Shown: in pieces, positions 22,860 through 26,220 of the stretch
How the letters are laid out: every line of letters starts with the position of its first letter
Position numbering within the stretch: position 1 is the stretch's first letter
From: Alphaproteobacteria bacterium UBA1303
GTDB taxonomy: Bacteria > Pseudomonadota > Alphaproteobacteria > Micropepsales > Micropepsaceae
Length of the DNA: 26,220 nt
NCBI GenBank assembly: GCA_002307315.1
Contig: DBTZ01000002.1
Coordinates: forward strand, 37,817 to 64,036
Direction: 5' to 3'
The notes under the pieces: generated by a model
Seen by the model: the letters and a program-made list of their open reading frames with translations, nothing else
The model's database searches: none
What the model was told of the DNA's origin: nothing
Made by a program: the position numbers and the translations under genes

Positions 22860-24257
22860 TCATATGTTCAGCGCTCGGCCGTCGGCGGCGAGCGTCGCTT
22901 CGTGCATCATCTCCGAAAGCGTGGGATGGGGAAATACGGCGTGGCCGATCTCCGCCTCGGTTAATTCGCCGCTCATGGCGATGGCAAAGCCCTGGATCAA
23001 TTCGGTCACCTCCGCGCCGATCATATGCGCGCCCAAAAGCTCGCCGGTCGTCGCATCGAATACCGTCTTGATCAGACCGTCCGGTTCGCCCAGAGCAATC
23101 GCCTTGCCGTTGCCGACGAACGGGAACGTGCCGACCTTGATCTTGCGGCCCGTCGCCTTGGCTTTGGCCTCGGACAGGCCGATGGAAGCGATCTGCGGCG
23201 TGCAATAGGTGCAGCCGGGAATTTTGCCGTGATCCACCGGATGAGGATTTAAACCCTTGATCTTTTCGGCCACGACCACGCCCTCGTGTTCGGCCTTGTG
23301 CGCCAGCCAGGGCGGATCGGTCAGATCGCCGATGGCGTACAGTCCCGGTACATTGGTCTCGCCGAATTCGTCCACCACGATATGGCTGCGGTCGACCTTT
23401 ACGCCGAGCGCTTCCAAGCCAAGGTTTTCGACATTGCCGACGATGCCCACCGCCATGATGACGCGGTCCACCGTGATCTTGTCTTCCTTGCCGTCTTTGG
23501 CCTTCAAGGTAGCGGTAACGCCGCTCTCGAACTTTTCGAAAGCGGTAACCGTCGTTCCCGGCATGATCTTCATGCCCTGTTTGACGAATGCCTTGTGGGC
23601 AAGGCTTGAGATTTCCTCGTCCTCGACCGGCAGAATGCGGTCGAGCACTTCGACCACCGTCACCTCGGCGCCCAGCGCGCGATAAAAGCTGGCGAACTCG
23701 ATGCCGATAGCGCCGGACCCGACCACCAGAAGCCGGTCGGGAAACACGTCCGGCGTCATCGCCTCGCGCGCGGTCCAGATCAAGCGGCCGTCGGGTTCGA
23801 TGCCGGGGAACACCCTTGGGCGCGAGCCGGTGGCAAGAACGATATTATTCGCTTCGTATTCCGTCGTATTGCCGTCGGCTGCCGTCACCGCGATCTTGTT
23901 CTTGGCGCTCAGCTTGCCGGTGCCGCTGATCACCGCGATCTTGTTCTTCTTCATCAGAAAGCCGACGCCGGTCGAAAGCTTCTGTGCGACTTTGCGCGAG
24001 CGCGCCACCACCTTGGCGAGGTCGAATTTGGCATCGGCGACGGAGAAACCGAACTCCTCGGCGCGATGCATCAGGTGCCAGACTTCCGCCGAGCGGAGCA
24101 ACGCCTTGGTGGGAATGCAGCCCCAGTTGAGGCAGACGCCGCCCAATCTGTCGCGTTCGACCACCGCGGTCTTGAGGCCCAGTTGCGCGGCGCGAATGGC
24201 GCAGACATAACCGCCGGGCCCGCCGCCGACTACGATCACATCGAAGGTTTCGGCCAT
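22860..24257 (-). CDS. lpdA: Dihydrolipoyl dehydrogenase (E3 of pyruvate dehydrogenase)
   Basis: Flavoprotein E3, which reoxidises dihydrolipoyl groups on E2 and passes electrons to NAD. The 465-residue product has the FAD site GGGPGGYVCAIRAAQLG and the redox disulfide in GGVCLNWGCIPTKALL. The NAD site is GSGAIGIEFASFYRALGAEVTVVE, the second FAD contact is GLYAIGDL, and the catalytic His-Glu pair is in FPHPTLSEMMHE. The ATG at 24257 has GGAG six bases upstream and lies 13 bases after the pdhC stop. Placement directly behind pdhB and pdhC assigns it to pyruvate dehydrogenase, although E3 may also serve other 2-oxo acid complexes. Confidence 0.97.
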   Translation of the reverse strand: MAETFDVIVVGGGPGGYVCAIRAAQLGLKTAVVERDRLGGVCLNWGCIPTKALLRSAEVWHLMHRAEEFGFSVADAKFDLAKVVARSRKVAQKLSTGVGFLMKKNKIAVISGTGKLSAKNKIAVTAADGNTTEYEANNIVLATGSRPRVFPGIEPDGRLIWTAREAMTPDVFPDRLLVVGSGAIGIEFASFYRALGAEVTVVEVLDRILPVEDEEISSLAHKAFVKQGMKIMPGTTVTAFEKFESGVTATLKAKDGKEDKITVDRVIMAVGIVGNVENLGLEALGVKVDRSHIVVDEFGETNVPGLYAIGDLTDPPWLAHKAEHEGVVVAEKIKGLNPHPVDHGKIPGCTYCTPQIASIGLSEAKAKATGRKIKVGTFPFVGNGKAIALGEPDGLIKTVFDATTGELLGAHMIGAEVTELIQGFAIAMSGELTEAEIGHAVFPHPTLSEMMHEATLAADGRALNI

Positions 24258-24270
24258 ATGTTTCTCCGTT

Positions 24271-25557
24271 CTACAGCAGCATCGCTGCCGGCTGTTCGAT
24301 GTACTGCTTGAACGCCTGCAGGAAGCGCGCCCCCACGGCGCCGTCGGCGATGCGATGGTCGAGCGACAGCGTCACCGTCATCACCGTGGCAATGGCGAGT
24401 TTGCCATCCTTCACCACGGCGCGCAGGCTTCCCGCGCCCACCGCCAGGATCGCCCCTTGCGGCGGATTGATGATGGCGGAAAACTGCTTGGTGCCGAACA
24501 TACCGAGGTTCGACACCGAAAAACTGCCGCCTTCGTATTCGCTGGGTTTCAACCGCTTATCCTTGGCGCGGGCGACCAGGGCTTTCACCTCGTTCGAGAT
24601 CGTCGCAAGGCCCTTTTCCTCGGCATGGGCGACGATAGGCGTGACCAGACCGTAATCGACCGACACCGCCACGCCGACATCGGCATGCTTGTGGCGCAAA
24701 ATCGCCGCATCGGTCCAACTGGCGTTGACTTCGGGCACCGCCATCAGCGCTTGCGCCGCCGCCTTGATGACAAAATCGTTGACCGACAGCTTATACGCCT
24801 TGTCGCCTTTGGGGGCGGACGCATTGAGGCTGGCGCGCGCGGCCAAGAGCTCGTCAAGTTCGCAATCGACCGTCAGGGCGATGTGCGGGATCAATCCGGC
24901 TGCCGCCGCCAGACGTTTGGCGATGGAGCGCCGCGTCATGTCGTTGGGGAATTCGACGTAATCCTCAGGCTTGTAAAACAGCTTGGCGTCGGGAATCGGC
25001 GACAATCCGGCAACCGGTGCCGTCGCGGGCGGCAAAACCGCTGCCGGTTTGGCTTCCGGTTTTGCGGCCTCGACATCCGCCTTGACGATGCGCCCGTGCG
25101 GACCGGAGCCGGAAAGCGAATTCAAATCGACGCCCTTTTGCGCCGCAATGCGCTTGGCGAGCGGTGAGGCAAAGACCCGCGTACCGACAACGGGCGTCGG
25201 TACGGCGGCTTTCGGCGCGGCGGGCGCCGCCGCAACTGGCGCAACCTCCGCCGTCACCGCCTGCCGGATCGACTGCATGGCGGAGGCGATGTCGGGCACG
25301 GCGGCGGAATCATCGCCCTCGGCCAAGAGCACCGCGATCGGCGCATTGACTTTGACGCCTTCGGTTCCGGCCGCGACCAGCAGTTTGCCGATCTTGCCTT
25401 CGTCGACGGCCTCGAATTCCATCGTCGCCTTATCGGTTTCAATTTCGGCGATCACGTCGCCGGATTTCACCGTGTCGCCTTCTTTCACCAGCCATTTGGC
25501 GAGTTTGCCTTCCTCCATGGTGGGAGAAAGCGCGGGCATGAGAATGTGCGTGGCCAT
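24271..25557 (-). CDS. pdhC: Pyruvate dehydrogenase E2, dihydrolipoamide acetyltransferase
   Basis: E2 core of the pyruvate dehydrogenase complex, which moves the acetyl group from lipoamide to CoA. The 428-residue product has one lipoyl domain at the N-terminus with Lys43 in EIETDKATMEFE. An Ala/Pro linker follows, then a subunit-binding domain (about 130-170, VFASPLAKRIAAQKGVDLNSLSGSGPHGRI) and a second linker. The catalytic domain comes last, with LSLDHRIADG near the end (His and Asp of the active site). A single lipoyl domain here is usual when E1-beta also carries one in Alphaproteobacteria, but that part of pdhB lies outside the window. The ATG at 25557 comes five bases after the pdhB stop; a TTG at 25566 overlaps that stop and is less likely. 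Confidence 0.96.
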   Translation of the reverse strand: MATHILMPALSPTMEEGKLAKWLVKEGDTVKSGDVIAEIETDKATMEFEAVDEGKIGKLLVAAGTEGVKVNAPIAVLLAEGDDSAAVPDIASAMQSIRQAVTAEVAPVAAAPAAPKAAVPTPVVGTRVFASPLAKRIAAQKGVDLNSLSGSGPHGRIVKADVEAAKPEAKPAAVLPPATAPVAGLSPIPDAKLFYKPEDYVEFPNDMTRRSIAKRLAAAAGLIPHIALTVDCELDELLAARASLNASAPKGDKAYKLSVNDFVIKAAAQALMAVPEVNASWTDAAILRHKHADVGVAVSVDYGLVTPIVAHAEEKGLATISNEVKALVARAKDKRLKPSEYEGGSFSVSNLGMFGTKQFSAIINPPQGAILAVGAGSLRAVVKDGKLAIATVMTVTLSLDHRIADGAVGARFLQAFKQYIEQPAAMLL

Positions 25558-25562
25558 GGGTA

Positions 25563-26220
25563 TCAATCCCGGTACAGAACGGATTTGGCGGCGGCGACGA
25601 TATCGTCGACCGTCGGCAAAGCAAGCTTTTCCAGATTGGCGGCATAGGGCATCGGTACGTCCTTGCCGGTGACCTTATGGGGCGGCGCATCGAGGTAATC
25701 GAACGCTTTTTCCGTCACCTGGGCGGCGATCTCGGAACCGATGGAGCAAACCGGGAAGCCCTGTTCGACGGTGACCAGTCGGTTGGTTTTCTTAACGCTG
25801 GCGACAATGGTGTCGATGTCGAGCGGGCGGATGGAACGCAAATCGATCAGCTCGGCGTCGATGCCGATTTTCGCCAACGCCTCGGCAGCTTCGATGATGA
25901 AGCCGACGCCGATGGAATGCGAAACCAGGGTCACGTCCTTGCCCGCTTTGAACACTCGCGCCTTGCCGATGGGCAACACATAATCGTCCAGCTTGGGCAC
26001 CTCGAAAGAACGGCCATAGACGATTTCGTTTTCGAGGAAGATCACCGGATTGGGATCGCGGATCGCCGCCTTCAAAAGCGCCTTGGCATCGGCGGCAAAA
26101 TAGGGCGACACCACCTTCAGGCCGGGGATATGGGCGTACCACGAGGCATAATCCTGACTGTGCTGGGCGCCGACGCGGGCGGCGGCACCGGTGAGATAGG
26201 AAGAGCGTCGCGTCGGGACA
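25563..26220 (-). CDS. pdhB: Pyruvate dehydrogenase E1 beta subunit, 3' part; outermost 27 bases doubtful
   Basis: Beta subunit of the thiamine-diphosphate-dependent E1 of pyruvate dehydrogenase. The frame is open to the window edge, so the N-terminal part is missing. Clear family sequence runs from GAAARVGAQHSQDYASWYAHIPGLKVVSPY through RDPNPVIFLENEIVYG, the VTLVSHSIGVG segment, IDLRSIRPLD and VTVEQGFPVCSIGSEI to the end KSVLYRD. Upstream of GAAARV the family normally has an IVFRGPN-type stretch. Here the translation is VPTRRSSYLT, which matches no E1-beta and equals a known Illumina-adapter translation in form. Bases 26194-26220 are therefore probably not genomic. The stop is five bases before pdhC. 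The alpha subunit gene is expected just beyond the edge. Confidence 0.93.
   Translation of the reverse strand, partial: VPTRRSSYLTGAAARVGAQHSQDYASWYAHIPGLKVVSPYFAADAKALLKAAIRDPNPVIFLENEIVYGRSFEVPKLDDYVLPIGKARVFKAGKDVTLVSHSIGVGFIIEAAEALAKIGIDAELIDLRSIRPLDIDTIVASVKKTNRLVTVEQGFPVCSIGSEIAAQVTEKAFDYLDAPPHKVTGKDVPMPYAANLEKLALPTVDDIVAAAKSVLYRD
26194..26220 (-). other. Sequence resembling Illumina TruSeq adapter at window edge
   Basis: Read on the minus strand these 27 bases match the end of the universal adapter (core CGACGCTCTTCC) at 23 of 27 positions. Its translation PTRRSSYL parallels the PTRRSSDL fragment known from adapter contamination. It replaces conserved pdhB sequence, which supports an artefact and not biology. 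Confidence 0.75.

Overview
The window is GC-rich bacterial chromosome and reads as an alphaproteobacterium. The evidence is the pdhB-pdhC-lpd gene order, a DUF2336 protein, a PleC/DivJ-type histidine kinase, a receiver protein overlapping an HPt protein, a short GGDG-type NAD kinase, and one exact CtrA-type box (TTAA-N7-TTAAC). I cannot place it to order. A free-standing AsnRS is not universal in this class and may help. No rRNA, tRNA, CRISPR array, phage or insertion sequence was seen. Coding density is high, and most genes lie on the minus strand.

Layout. 1-1189: the 3' part of ahcY and a small secreted protein (+). 1198-5518 (-): an OprB-type porin and a Tat-exported GH127 glycosidase. They are separated by three copies of a 55-bp palindromic repeat and a strong intrinsic terminator. 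Together they look like a small module for using arabinose-containing glycans. 5613-9070 (-): a DEAD-box RNA helicase and AsnRS. 9115-10731 (-): a CHASE4-like histidine kinase with an eroded ATP-binding domain. 10868-14859 (-): a glycosyltransferase 2, an outer-membrane barrel protein and a DUF4403 lipoprotein, which may form a compact envelope-glycan locus. 15175-18249 (+): DUF2336 protein, NAD kinase, receiver and HPt, with the CtrA-type box in front. 18253-18366: an array of four hairpins of unknown role. 18385-21429 (-): a lytic transglycosylase without a signal peptide, a HIT protein, a CaCA-type exchanger with altered ion-site motifs, and a CDP-alcohol phosphatidyltransferase relative without its catalytic aspartates. 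21534-22022 (+): msrA. 22079-26220 (-): a pyruvate dehydrogenase operon (pdhB partial, pdhC, lpd) with an exported metallo-beta-lactamase-fold hydrolase as last gene.

Points most worth a second look: (1) the last 27 bases match an Illumina adapter at 23 of 27 positions and replace the conserved pdhB sequence, so the window edge is probably artefactual; (2) three proteins (kinase, exchanger, CDP-alcohol phosphatidyltransferase relative) keep their fold signature but lose signature active-site residues; (3) the GT2/barrel/DUF4403 set is the best candidate here for an uncharacterised system; (4) the hairpin array and the 55-bp repeats are non-coding structure not explained by the genes. All functions are from sequence reading and family knowledge; no database search was run.
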